From JAFALK01 sp042701975 (GTDB lineage: Bacteria; Pseudomonadota; Gammaproteobacteria; Burkholderiales; Burkholderiaceae_C): a stretch of 64,000 nt of DNA. This document shows, in pieces, positions 8,855 to 17,607 of the stretch; the stretch's first letter is position 1, and every line of letters starts with the position of its first letter. Below the pieces are notes generated by a model that made no database searches, was not told the DNA's origin, and saw only the letters and a program-made list of their open reading frames with translations. The DNA is taken from positions 4,712,001 through 4,776,000 of the forward strand of contig CP170561.1 of NCBI GenBank assembly GCA_042701975.1, in the 5' to 3' direction. The position numbers and the translations under genes were made by a program.

Positions 8855-9748
8855 ATGATCGAGAAGCTGGAACTCAACCATCTCCGGATGCTCAGTGCCC
8901 TCTATGAGCAAAAGACCGTGTCGGCGGCAGCCGAGGCGCTCGACGTCTCTCAGCAAGCCGTGAGCCTCCAGCTCAAGCGGGTCAGGGAGATTCTTGGCGA
9001 TCCCCTATTCGTCCGCACCGGCCACGGCATGGTGCCGACGGCCTATGGCCAGCTGATACAACCGCATGTGCGTCAGCTGCTGGCGCTGATCCACGCGATG
9101 CCGATGCCAACGTCGATCCCGCTGGAAGACATCGAGCGCACCTTGAGCATCTCCGCCACCGACCATGCGCAACGCATCATCGTCGGCGACCTGATTCGCG
9201 AGCTGTGCCGCGCGGCTCCACGGGTCAAGGTGAAGGTCTTCAACATCGAGAGCACCAGCTTGGTCCGCCGGATGCAGGAGGGTGAAATCGACGTGGCCTT
9301 CACATCGAACGGCTATGTACCCGAAGGCCTGCTGTCGACCCCGCTCTTCACGGAGAGGTATGTGTGCGTCGCGGCCAGGCCGCTGACCGAAGGGCCGGGC
9401 GCACTGCCCTTGGAAGCGCTCGTGGCACACGACTTCCTCGTGGTGTCTCCAGCGGTGCCAAGCTTCGACGGCTCGGCAGGAAGCTGGTTCGAGCAGCAGG
9501 GGCTGCGGCGCCGCGTCGTGGCGTCAGTGCCCTCGTTCTTCATGGCGCTCGAATATCTGCGGCAATCCGACATGGTGGCCTTCATTCCGTCGCGCCTGCT
9601 GCCCTGCGAAGGGCTGTTCGAGGTGCCACTCGAGAAGTATCCGCCTGGCTTCCAGGTGGTCGCGGCCTACCCTCCTTCCGCAATGTCTGATCCGCTGCTG
9701 ACCTGGGTGCTCGACCACGTGCGGGCCAAGTGCGGAACAGCGAGATAG
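8855..9748 (+). CDS. LysR-family transcriptional regulator
   Basis: A 297-aa LysR-type regulator. Residues about 5-62 form the winged helix-turn-helix (LRMLSALYEQKTVSAAAEAL, then VSQQAVSLQLKRVRE and GDPLFVRTGHGMVPT). The rest is the usual periplasmic-binding-protein-like effector domain from about residue 90. The RidA gene lies 93 bases downstream on the same strand and is the nearest candidate target. The effector is unknown. Confidence 0.92.
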   Translation: MIEKLELNHLRMLSALYEQKTVSAAAEALDVSQQAVSLQLKRVREILGDPLFVRTGHGMVPTAYGQLIQPHVRQLLALIHAMPMPTSIPLEDIERTLSISATDHAQRIIVGDLIRELCRAAPRVKVKVFNIESTSLVRRMQEGEIDVAFTSNGYVPEGLLSTPLFTERYVCVAARPLTEGPGALPLEALVAHDFLVVSPAVPSFDGSAGSWFEQQGLRRRVVASVPSFFMALEYLRQSDMVAFIPSRLLPCEGLFEVPLEKYPPGFQVVAAYPPSAMSDPLLTWVLDHVRAKCGTAR

Positions 9749-9841
9749 CGCCGCTTGTGACCGATACAAGCGTGCCGACATGGTGCGCAGCGTAAGCCGC
9801 TCCTAAGCTGTCGAGCATCGCAACTCAGCATTGGACGGTAT

Positions 9842-10249
9842 ATGAGCACGAAGCTAGTCAATCCGGCGGGCCTTTATGACGGCGCGCCCGTTGGCATGTC
9901 GCAGGCCAAGGTGGACCTGGAGTCCGGATTCGTCTTTGTCTCGGGCCAGGTCGACTGGGACGGTAACTCGCAAGTCCGGCACGCCACGCTGGCAGGTCAG
10001 GCCGAAGGCGCCATCGAGCACCTGGTCGCGGTGCTGAACGAGACCGGCGCCTCGCTCCAAGACGTGCTTCAGCTGCGTGTGTATGTCCGCGGAGAGCTGG
10101 CGGACGGCATGTCGCAGCTCGTGCCGGTGCTCGCCCGCCACTTTGGTGGAGTTCGTCCTGCCTTGACGGGCATTGGCGTGGCTTCCCTGGCATCGCGCGA
10201 CACGCTCATTGAGATCGAAGCGTTGGCCAAATTGCCCGAACACCCGTGA
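9842..10249 (+). CDS. RidA family protein (reactive enamine/imine deaminase family)
   Basis: A 135-aa member of the RidA/YjgF/UK114 family, whose best-known members hydrolyse reactive enamines and imines formed by PLP enzymes. The conserved substrate-binding Arg is present in RPALTGIGVASLASRDTLIE; the usual Pro after the Leu is Ser here, so it may belong to a subgroup other than archetypal RidA. Its start has GGACGG just upstream. It follows the LysR gene and is convergent with the TonB receptor operon. RidA proteins beside LysR genes are often tied to catabolism of an amine or amino compound; which one is not visible. Confidence 0.88.
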   Translation: MSTKLVNPAGLYDGAPVGMSQAKVDLESGFVFVSGQVDWDGNSQVRHATLAGQAEGAIEHLVAVLNETGASLQDVLQLRVYVRGELADGMSQLVPVLARHFGGVRPALTGIGVASLASRDTLIEIEALAKLPEHP

Positions 10250-10393
10250 GCGTTTCGCTCGGCGAGTCACGTCGAGCGGCGGCTCCTGGCCGGAAGGCGA
10301 CACGCGACCGATGCCCACTCACCTGCAACCCATCCGACCTCAAAAGAAAAGAGAGCACCGAAGCGCCCCCTTCCTCATCCGTAAGAACGGCAA

Positions 10394-12901
10394 TCAGAGC
10401 TTGTAGTTCACCTCGATAGCGAACGAACGCGGACCCGTGATGTTGGCCGTGCGCGAGCCCACGGCCGAGCCGGTCGAGCTGACGTAGTCGATGTACTGCT
10501 TGTCCGTCAGGTTGTTGACGATGCCGGCAATGCCCCACTTCTTGTTGGCCGAATCCCAGCCCACACGCAGATCAAAGCGGCTGGTGGCTTCGCCGACACG
10601 GAAGGTCGGCATCTGGCCGCAGGCGTATTTGGCGATGCTTTCCGAGTTGCAGCGGTCGGCGCCCTTGTAGGCCCAGTTCAGCGTGGCACTGCCTTCGCCG
10701 CCCAGCATCGGGGCCACGAAGTTGAGGCCCACTGTGGCCGACACGCGCGGCGAACCCACGGCCTGGCCGGCCATGTCGACGTCGTGCGCGGGGTTGGCGT
10801 CGGGCTGGAACTTGTACTTCTTGTAGGTCTGGTTGATCAGCTCGGTGGCGGCGTTCAGGCGCCAGTTCTTGTTGATCTGCCAATAGGCTTCCAGGTCGGC
10901 GCCGGTGGCCTTCTGGTCCGAAACCTGCACGATGTAGGTCAGCACGCCTTGCTGGCTGGTCGTCGTGCCGATCGACTGCAGGTTGTTGAAGTCGTAGTGG
11001 AACAGCGAGGCCGTGTAGAACAGGCCGGCGCTCTTGATGCCGCCCTTGATGCCGGCTTCGTAGTTGGTGATGGTCTCGGGGCTGAAGGTCGAGATGCCGC
11101 TCTTGTAGATGGCGTTGAAGCCGCCAGCCTGGTAGCCGCGCGTGACCGAGCCGAACACCATCGTTTCCTTGTCGATGTGATGGTCGAGCACGAGACGCGG
11201 GCTGGTGTTGTTCCACGATGCGCTGTCGCCCAGCACGCTGGCGGTGGCCTGCGGGCTGTTGAAGTTGATGTTGGTGCCCATCACCTGCTGCAGCGCGGTG
11301 CCCAGGTTGGTGGACAGGCCGTACATTGCCAGCGCGCCTTGCAGCTGCGCCAGGGTCAGGCCCTTGCTGGCGGCGATGTTGGCCTGGTTGGCCGTCACGG
11401 CGTTGAAGAAGCCGCCGGCATTCAGTGCCGCGATCGTGCCGTCCAGCTGAGCGGCCGTGCGCGTCGGGTTGTACCAGGTGAACTTCTTGGAGTCGTGCGT
11501 GAAGCGGGCACCGACGGTCACGTTGGTGTTGGGCGTCAGCTTCCAGATCACGTCGCCGTAGATGGCTGCCGCCTTGTAGTTGCCGGTGTTGTAGATCGAC
11601 TCGAGCCAGGAGTCGTGCAACAGGTCGATGTTGGGCACGCCGAACAGGCCGGCCAGCTGGTTCGTGATCGAGAACGGTGTCAGCAGGCCGCCGCTGGCGT
11701 TGCCCAGCACCGAGTCCACCGTGGAGGTGTTCGAGTACAGCGCCGTTTGCTGCGTCGCCTTCTCGGCGTAGCCGCTCACGCCGGCCACCCAGTCGATCTG
11801 GTCGTTGCCGCCGTTGAGCTTGAACTCCTGCTGCCAGCCCTTGCTGGTCTCGAAGTTGCCGGTGGACAGCGTGGCACTGTAGATGCCGTTGCCATCGTTG
11901 TCCTGCACGTTCTGGGCGTTGAACTTGCGATAGGCCGTGGTGCTGGTCAGCGTGGCGAAGTTCAGGTCATGCGTGACGCGCAGGGTCAGCCCGTCAAACT
12001 TGCGGGCCTCGAGCTGGTCCGGGTAGTTGTTGAAGAGCGTGGCGTGCAGCGGATCGCGCCAGGTCGTCGGATCTTCCGGGAAGGGCTTGGTCGAGAGCTT
12101 GGCATCCGTGGGCAGCGCCAGGAAGGAGCGCGGCTTCTGCGAAAGCTTCTCGTGTTCCCAGGTCAGCAGGGCCGAAGTGGTCTCGTTGGACCACTTGATG
12201 CCCAGGCGTGTGCCCCAGCCGTTGTCGCCCCCGTACATGCTGCCGTCGTACAGGTTCTTCTGCCAGCCGTCCTTGTGCTCGCGCACGCCGGTGAAGCGGA
12301 TGGAGGTGCTGTCGTTCAGCGGAGCGTTGTAGAGCACTTCGCCGTGGTACTCGCCATAGCTGCCCAGGCGCGCCATGGCGCTGGCTTCCTGCTGGCGCGA
12401 AGGCTCGTTGGTGACGATGGAGATGGCGCCCGCTGCGGCATTGCGGCCGAACAGCGTGCCCTGCGGGCCCTTGAGCAGCTCGATGCGCTTGACGTCGTTG
12501 AAGTTCAGCAGCGCGCCGCCGGTCTTGCCGGCGTAGACGCCGTTCATGTAGATACCGACCGGAGCGTCGGTGCCGATGCCGAAGTCACCGCTGCCCAGGC
12601 CGCGGATCTTGAACTGCGGCTGCGTGGCTTGCGTGCCATCGACGTCCAGGCCAGGCAGCAAGCCATCCAGGCCTGCCATGCTCACGGCGCCCACGGATTT
12701 GATGGCGTCCGCGCCCACCACGCTCATCGTGATCGGCACTTCCTGCAGCTGCTGCACGCGGCTCTGGCCGGTGACGGTGACGACACCGAGCGACTGCACC
12801 TCGGGCGCGGCATCGGCGGCCTGCTGTGCATGGGCACCACCGGCGGCGGCCAGCGCCGCGGCGATGGCAATCAGGGTCGGACGGATTTGCTTGTTCATCA
12901 T
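10394..12901 (-). CDS. TonB-dependent receptor (835 aa)
   Basis: The ATG at 12901 is chosen because AAGGAG lies eight bases before it and the signal peptide then starts MMNKQIRPT and ends GGAHAQ. The plug domain runs from about residue 40 to 160 (VTVTGQSR, the strand YMNGVYAGKTG, and LKGPQGTLFGRNAAAGAI). A barrel follows, ending in SFAIEVNYKL with a TonB-receptor-like C-terminus. The sequence style is close to receptors of sphingomonads and Burkholderiales that import large organic compounds rather than classical siderophore receptors. It is the third gene of a minus-strand operon, 28 bases after the diheme cytochrome gene. Confidence 0.93.
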   Translation of the reverse strand: MMNKQIRPTLIAIAAALAAAGGAHAQQAADAAPEVQSLGVVTVTGQSRVQQLQEVPITMSVVGADAIKSVGAVSMAGLDGLLPGLDVDGTQATQPQFKIRGLGSGDFGIGTDAPVGIYMNGVYAGKTGGALLNFNDVKRIELLKGPQGTLFGRNAAAGAISIVTNEPSRQQEASAMARLGSYGEYHGEVLYNAPLNDSTSIRFTGVREHKDGWQKNLYDGSMYGGDNGWGTRLGIKWSNETTSALLTWEHEKLSQKPRSFLALPTDAKLSTKPFPEDPTTWRDPLHATLFNNYPDQLEARKFDGLTLRVTHDLNFATLTSTTAYRKFNAQNVQDNDGNGIYSATLSTGNFETSKGWQQEFKLNGGNDQIDWVAGVSGYAEKATQQTALYSNTSTVDSVLGNASGGLLTPFSITNQLAGLFGVPNIDLLHDSWLESIYNTGNYKAAAIYGDVIWKLTPNTNVTVGARFTHDSKKFTWYNPTRTAAQLDGTIAALNAGGFFNAVTANQANIAASKGLTLAQLQGALAMYGLSTNLGTALQQVMGTNINFNSPQATASVLGDSASWNNTSPRLVLDHHIDKETMVFGSVTRGYQAGGFNAIYKSGISTFSPETITNYEAGIKGGIKSAGLFYTASLFHYDFNNLQSIGTTTSQQGVLTYIVQVSDQKATGADLEAYWQINKNWRLNAATELINQTYKKYKFQPDANPAHDVDMAGQAVGSPRVSATVGLNFVAPMLGGEGSATLNWAYKGADRCNSESIAKYACGQMPTFRVGEATSRFDLRVGWDSANKKWGIAGIVNNLTDKQYIDYVSSTGSAVGSRTANITGPRSFAIEVNYKL

Positions 12902-12929
12902 GGGTCTCGCTCCTTGTTCCTTGAGAGGA

Positions 12930-14105
12930 CTACTTGGTGTTCTGTTGTTGTTGCGTTGCGGGCTCGCAGCCACCCTTCATGGCAGCCACCCACTCGCGAA
13001 TCAGGGCCACGCCTTCTGTGTGCGCGGTCGATCGGCCCAGCTCGGGCATCATCTCACCGGCTTCGGCGGAAGCCAGACGGTAAAGCATGATGGACGCGTC
13101 CGGATCGCCCGGCACGATGTCAAAGAGGCGATTGCCCGTGCCCTTGCCGGCCGCGACGGGCGGCTTGCACAGGCCCAGGTGTAGATCCGGCGCCATGAAG
13201 GGCTGCAGGTTCAGCGCCGTGGTGCTGGCCGGGCCTACCGTGTTGTGGCAGTGCGCGCAGTTGATGTCGAGATAGGCGCGGGCGCGCGCTTCGATTGGCT
13301 GCTTGGCATCGTGCCAGTCGGCGTTGCGCGGCAGAGCTGCCAGCTCGGCTGCGCTCAAAGGCGCAGCGCCCTTGTCGGCCATGCCGGGCACGCCGCTCAG
13401 ATAGCCCACGCGCACCAGCCGCGCCAGCTGGTTCTCGCCGAACAGCTCGCGGTTCAGGTGCCGCGCCTTGGGACCGATGGGCTCCAGCGCCTTACTCTTG
13501 TTGTAGTGCTCCATGTGGCAGCTGGCGCACTGATTCTCGTTGGGCACCACGTAGGTGAACTTCTGCCCTTCCAGATCCAGCTGCGCCTGGTCACCGGTGC
13601 GAGACAGGGTGGCCTCGGTCTGCTCGGCGTTCCACACGTAAGGCATGGCCACCCAGCCTTCGGCGCGACGCACCAGCAGGCGCGTCTCGATCAGGCGGTT
13701 CTTCGAGAGGTCCAGCTCACCGTTGACGAGCTCGGCGCCCGTGTCGGAGACCGACTTGACGAGCGTCTCTCCCGAGCCCTTCGGGTAGTAGAAGGTCTTG
13801 GAGATGACGGTGCCGACGGGGAAGTCGAAGGCCTGGTCCTGCGACCACCTGGCCGACTGGCCAGCCGGCATCCAAACCGTGCGCAGCTTGTGCGCGTAAT
13901 CGGAGAACAGCGGCGAGTTCAGCTCATAAGGCTCGACGCCCGTGTTGAGCTTGAGCTTCGCGCCGTTGGACTTGATGAGCTGCCAGTCGCTGAGCTTGGC
14001 GGGCTTGCCATCGGCCACGAAATTGACTGGCGCGAACTGCACCTCGGGCTTGCCGCAGGCGCCCAGCGCCAGCAGCAGAGCCACCGAAAGAATCTTCTTC
14101 AACAT
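12930..14105 (-). CDS. Diheme c-type cytochrome lipoprotein (SO2930/HNE_0200 family)
   Basis: A 391-aa lipoprotein: signal peptide with lipobox ALGAC (Cys17), then a beta-rich N-terminal half. Two haem c motifs follow, CASCH at about residues 193-197 and CAHCH at about 283-287. The general layout (LNSPLFSDYAHKLR, GTVISKTFYY, the C-terminal MPELGR segment) matches the family I know as SO2930-type diheme cytochromes (TIGR03806). Members of that family regularly occur next to a beta-helix protein (TIGR03805), as here. The role is unknown; electron transfer in the periplasm or at the cell surface is inferred. A GTG at 14108 could also be the start. Confidence 0.87.
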   Translation of the reverse strand: MLKKILSVALLLALGACGKPEVQFAPVNFVADGKPAKLSDWQLIKSNGAKLKLNTGVEPYELNSPLFSDYAHKLRTVWMPAGQSARWSQDQAFDFPVGTVISKTFYYPKGSGETLVKSVSDTGAELVNGELDLSKNRLIETRLLVRRAEGWVAMPYVWNAEQTEATLSRTGDQAQLDLEGQKFTYVVPNENQCASCHMEHYNKSKALEPIGPKARHLNRELFGENQLARLVRVGYLSGVPGMADKGAAPLSAAELAALPRNADWHDAKQPIEARARAYLDINCAHCHNTVGPASTTALNLQPFMAPDLHLGLCKPPVAAGKGTGNRLFDIVPGDPDASIMLYRLASAEAGEMMPELGRSTAHTEGVALIREWVAAMKGGCEPATQQQQNTK

Positions 14106-14118
14106 CACGGGAAAGGTC

Positions 14119-15375
14119 TCAGCTGGCGGCGAGCTTCAGCTCCACAGCCGGCAGGCGGGGCAGTTGGCAATCGAAGGTCTTGGTGTCGACCTTGGGGTCC
14201 TTGTACTTGTTCGGGCCATCGGCGTTGAGCACTTCGGACTTGCCGGCGTTCTTCACGCAGATCTTGTCTTCGGGCCCTGCAGCCTTCGGGTCGGCGTAGC
14301 CGTCGTACAGCACGTCGGGGAAGTGGCCGTTCAGGCCGAACAGCGCCACCTTGAGCGTCTTCAGGTCCAGGCCGTCCGGCGAATCGCCGCCGCCGCTGAA
14401 GCGGTTGTCCGCCACCAGGATGGCCTTGGGGTACGGGTCGTAGTTCGGCTCCACGCCCTTGGTGGTGGCGTAGCCCGTCGAGTAATAGCTCGAGATGATG
14501 ACGTTGGCCGTCTGGTTGTCAGCGATGTCGTTGTCGAAGATCTCGACCTTGCTGTTCGAGTTGATCACCATACCCGAACCCGCCGGCACACTGGCCACGG
14601 CCGTGCCCTTGGCGCCGAAGTTGGCCAGGTTGTTCTTGAACGACTTGTTCTTGTAGACGCGCGTGCTATGGCCCGGCTGCGAGAGGTTGGGCATGTTGAA
14701 CACGAGGATGCCGCCGGTGTTGCCGGTGGCGACGTTCTCGTACACATCGGCGTGGATGGTGTTCTCGATCTCGATGCCGGCCACATTCTGCTCGGCATGG
14801 CAGCGGCGCACGACCACGTTCTGCGACTGGCCCACGTAGATGCCGGCGTCCGACGCGCCCCAGGCCTCGCTGTCCTCGATCAGCACGTTCTTCGTCTTGA
14901 CCGGATAGATGCCGTAGGCACCGTTGCTGGTGCTCGGGCCACCGGTCCAGCGCACGCGCACGCCGCGCACGACGATGTTCTCGCCGTCGTTGATCTTGAT
15001 GGCGTCGCCCTTGCTGTCCTCGATGGTCAGGCCTTCAATCGTGAAATCGCTGCCGTAGACGATCAGGCCTTCGGGGCCGCTTTGCTGGCCCTTGAAGGAC
15101 AAGATGGTCTTGTCCTTGCCCGCGCCCTTGATCGTCACGCCGTTGGCGCGCAGCGAAAGGCCGCGATCGAAGTGATAGTTGCCCGCGGGGATCTCGATCA
15201 CCGAGCCCGGCTTGGCATCCAGCAGCTGCTCCTGCAGCTTCTTCTGCAGCTCGGTGCTGATGGCAGCGGTGCTGCCCGTTTCCTGCTTGCCGCAGCCGGC
15301 CAGCGCGAAGGCCGCGCCGATGAGACCGACCACACCCAGGACCTTGATGCGCTTGCTCTTGATGTTCTTCATCAT
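14119..15375 (-). CDS. Parallel beta-helix repeat lipoprotein (TIGR03805-type)
   Basis: A 418-aa lipoprotein: signal peptide with lipobox ALAGC (Cys28), then right-handed beta-helix repeats over about residues 55-330, seen as successive turns such as GLTIEDSKGDAIKIND, VRGVRV, VLIEDSEAWGASDAGIYVG, VVVRRCHAEQN and VYENVATGNTGGI. It ends in a Cys-containing tail. The start is supported by GGAG nine bases upstream. Such folds occur in polysaccharide lyases and in adhesion proteins, but I see no assignable catalytic site. It is the first gene of an operon with the diheme cytochrome (13-base gap) and a TonB receptor. Confidence 0.87.
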   Translation of the reverse strand: MMKNIKSKRIKVLGVVGLIGAAFALAGCGKQETGSTAAISTELQKKLQEQLLDAKPGSVIEIPAGNYHFDRGLSLRANGVTIKGAGKDKTILSFKGQQSGPEGLIVYGSDFTIEGLTIEDSKGDAIKINDGENIVVRGVRVRWTGGPSTSNGAYGIYPVKTKNVLIEDSEAWGASDAGIYVGQSQNVVVRRCHAEQNVAGIEIENTIHADVYENVATGNTGGILVFNMPNLSQPGHSTRVYKNKSFKNNLANFGAKGTAVASVPAGSGMVINSNSKVEIFDNDIADNQTANVIISSYYSTGYATTKGVEPNYDPYPKAILVADNRFSGGGDSPDGLDLKTLKVALFGLNGHFPDVLYDGYADPKAAGPEDKICVKNAGKSEVLNADGPNKYKDPKVDTKTFDCQLPRLPAVELKLAAS

Positions 15376-15509
15376 CTTCTTGTCTCCACGATTGCCCAGT
15401 GGGAATGCGGATCAATGTAGCAAAAGCTATGCACTTGCCCGCCCGGGTTTGCCCGCTAAACGGCGCAGCGTGGCACGCTGTGCTCAGGGTTTTTCCGTGG
15501 AATCGGGCG

Positions 15510-16727
15510 TCAGCCGCGCGCCAAGAAGTCGAGCACGCCCTGCCCCGCCACGCGGCCGCTGGCCATGCTGGCGGTGAGCAGATAACCCCCGGTGGGCGCC
15601 TCCCAGTCGAGCATCTCTCCAGCGCAGAACAGGCCCGGCCGCGAGTGGACCATCAGCTGTTCATCCAAGGCTTCGAAGCGCACGCCGCCGGCGGTGCTGA
15701 TGACTTCCGCCACGGGCCGCGCAAGCACAAGCGTGATAGGCAGGGCCTTGAGTGCCGCACCGAGCTTGTTCACGTCCTGGTATTCGCTCTTGCTCAGCAG
15801 CTCGTGCAGCAGGCCGGACTTCAAGCCTTCGATGCCCAGACGCGACTTCAGGTGCGTGGACATCGAACGCGAGCCGCGGCCCCGTGCAACTTCAGCCACC
15901 ACATGCTCGGTCGTGTGATCCGGCAGCAGGTCCAGCGTGATGCGGCATTCACCTTCGCGCGCGATCGTCTCGCGGATCAGGCTCGATGCCGCGTAGACCA
16001 GCGAGCCTTCGATGCCCGTTGCCGTGATGACGAACTCGCCCTTGCGTCGGAACTGATCGCCCACCGACAGCGCCACCGGCTTGACCGGCAGGCCGGCGAA
16101 CTTCTCGGCGAACAGCGGCGTCCAGCCCGCCACGTCGAATCCACAGTTGGCGCTGCGCAGCGGCGCCACTTCCACACCCTGCGCTTCCAGCCACGGCACC
16201 CAGGCGCCGGTCGAGCCGAGTTGCGGCCAGGAGGCGCCGCCGAGTGCGAGCACGGTGGCGCGCGGTGTCAGCTCGGATTCGCCGTCAGGGGATTGCATGC
16301 GCAGCGCGCCGCCTTCGCTCCAGCCCAGCCAGCGGCTGCGCATGTGGAAGCGCACGCCACGATCACGCAGGCGGTGCAGCCAGGCACGCAGCAGCGGCGC
16401 GGCCTTCAGGTCCTTGGGAAACACCCGGCCCGAGGTGCCGACGAAAGTCTCGATGCCGAGCTGCCCGGCCCAGGCCCGCAGCGCCGGGCCGTCGAAGCCG
16501 CGCAGCATCGGCTCGATCTGCGCCGCACGATCGCCGAAGCGCGAGAGAAAGGGCGCGAACTCCTCCGAATGCGTGAGATTGAGCCCGCCCTTGCCGGCGA
16601 GCAAGAACTTGCGGCCGACCGAGGGCATGGCGTCGTAAAGATCGACAGCCACGCCCGCGCCAGACAACACCTCGGCCGCCATCAGGCCCGCAGGCCCGCC
16701 GCCAATCACGACCACCGCATCAACCAC
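15510..16727 (-). CDS. FAD-dependent oxidoreductase, HI0933/PP_4765-like flavoprotein
   Basis: A 405-aa flavoprotein. The start is probably GTG at 16727, because GGAG sits six bases before it; an in-frame GTG at 16739 is the alternative. The N-terminal FAD-binding motif VVIGGGPAGLMAAEVLSGAG is followed by GRKFLLAGKGGLNLTHS, typical of the HI0933/BaiN-like family. A C-terminal GG motif (FCAGEMLDWEAPTGGYLL) closes the FAD site. The biochemical substrate of this family is poorly defined. It overlaps the end of the SDR gene by eight bases, so the two are translated from one message. Confidence 0.88.
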   Translation of the reverse strand: MVDAVVVIGGGPAGLMAAEVLSGAGVAVDLYDAMPSVGRKFLLAGKGGLNLTHSEEFAPFLSRFGDRAAQIEPMLRGFDGPALRAWAGQLGIETFVGTSGRVFPKDLKAAPLLRAWLHRLRDRGVRFHMRSRWLGWSEGGALRMQSPDGESELTPRATVLALGGASWPQLGSTGAWVPWLEAQGVEVAPLRSANCGFDVAGWTPLFAEKFAGLPVKPVALSVGDQFRRKGEFVITATGIEGSLVYAASSLIRETIAREGECRITLDLLPDHTTEHVVAEVARGRGSRSMSTHLKSRLGIEGLKSGLLHELLSKSEYQDVNKLGAALKALPITLVLARPVAEVISTAGGVRFEALDEQLMVHSRPGLFCAGEMLDWEAPTGGYLLTASMASGRVAGQGVLDFLARG

Positions 16728-17607
16728 GCAGCGCTCCACGCAGTTGCTGGCCGAGTGCAGGCACGGCAGCGAAGGGGTCGCTCGGGTTGCGTCCTTCCAG
16801 GATGTCCTTCATGCGTTCCTGCACGCCGCCCATCGCCTGCGGGTGCGTGAGGATATAAAAGCTCTGCCCGCGCATCGCCTTGAAGGTCAGCTCGGCGACG
16901 TCCGCTGCAGTCAGGCGGCCGTGGCTGACCGCCTGTTCGATCATGGCCGCACCGACCTTCTGGCTGCGCGTGGACTGCTGGGCAGCATCTGGCCGGTTGC
17001 GTTCGCTGTGCGCAATGCCGGTGGGCACGAAGTACGGGCACAGCACGGAACAGCGCACCTGCTCGGTCACCAGGGCCAGGTCTTGGTAGAGCGTCTCGCT
17101 CAGAGCCACGACGCCATGCTTGCTGACGTTGTAGACGCCCATGTTCGGCGGCGCCAGCAGGCCGGCCATCGAGGCCGTGTTGACGATGTGTGCTTCGAAC
17201 GTCGGATCGGCCTTGGCAGCGGCAAGCATCATCGGCGTGAACAAGCGCACGCCGTGCACCACGCCCATCAGGTTGACGCCCAGCACCCATTCCCAGTCGG
17301 CGACGGAGTTCTCCCAGATCAGCCCCCCCGCGCCGACGCCGGCATTGTTGAAGACGAAGTGCGGAGCGCCGAAACGCGCGAACACCTCGTCGGCCAGCGT
17401 CTGCATCTGATCGGCCTTGGACACATCGACACGGCGCACCAGCAGCTCACTGCCGGCAAACTCGGCCGCAGCCTTCTCCAGCGCATCCGCCTGCACGTCC
17501 ACCAGCACGAGCTTCATGCCCTCTCGCGCCGCAACGCGCGCCACTTCCAGCCCGAAGCCCGAACCGGCCCCGGTGATCACGGCCACGCGGCCCGCAAAGC
17601 GCTTCAT
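16720..17607 (-). CDS. SDR family oxidoreductase
   Basis: A 295-aa short-chain dehydrogenase/reductase. The cofactor motif is TGAGSGFG at residues 13-20, the NNAG motif appears as VFNNAGVG, and the active-site pair is in YNVSKHG. A longer C-terminal region than in classical 250-aa SDRs resembles the members often paired with acyl-CoA metabolism. It overlaps the MDR gene before it (ATGA) and the flavoprotein gene after it. The substrate is unknown, probably a hydroxyl or keto group on a lipid-type molecule given the neighbours. Confidence 0.9.
   Translation of the reverse strand: MKRFAGRVAVITGAGSGFGLEVARVAAREGMKLVLVDVQADALEKAAAEFAGSELLVRRVDVSKADQMQTLADEVFARFGAPHFVFNNAGVGAGGLIWENSVADWEWVLGVNLMGVVHGVRLFTPMMLAAAKADPTFEAHIVNTASMAGLLAPPNMGVYNVSKHGVVALSETLYQDLALVTEQVRCSVLCPYFVPTGIAHSERNRPDAAQQSTRSQKVGAAMIEQAVSHGRLTAADVAELTFKAMRGQSFYILTHPQAMGGVQERMKDILEGRNPSDPFAAVPALGQQLRGALRG

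Noticed and set aside
10784..13090. A 768-codon plus-strand open frame over the TonB receptor and cytochrome genes
   Set aside because: It has the same kind of shadow composition and would run through two well-supported genes.
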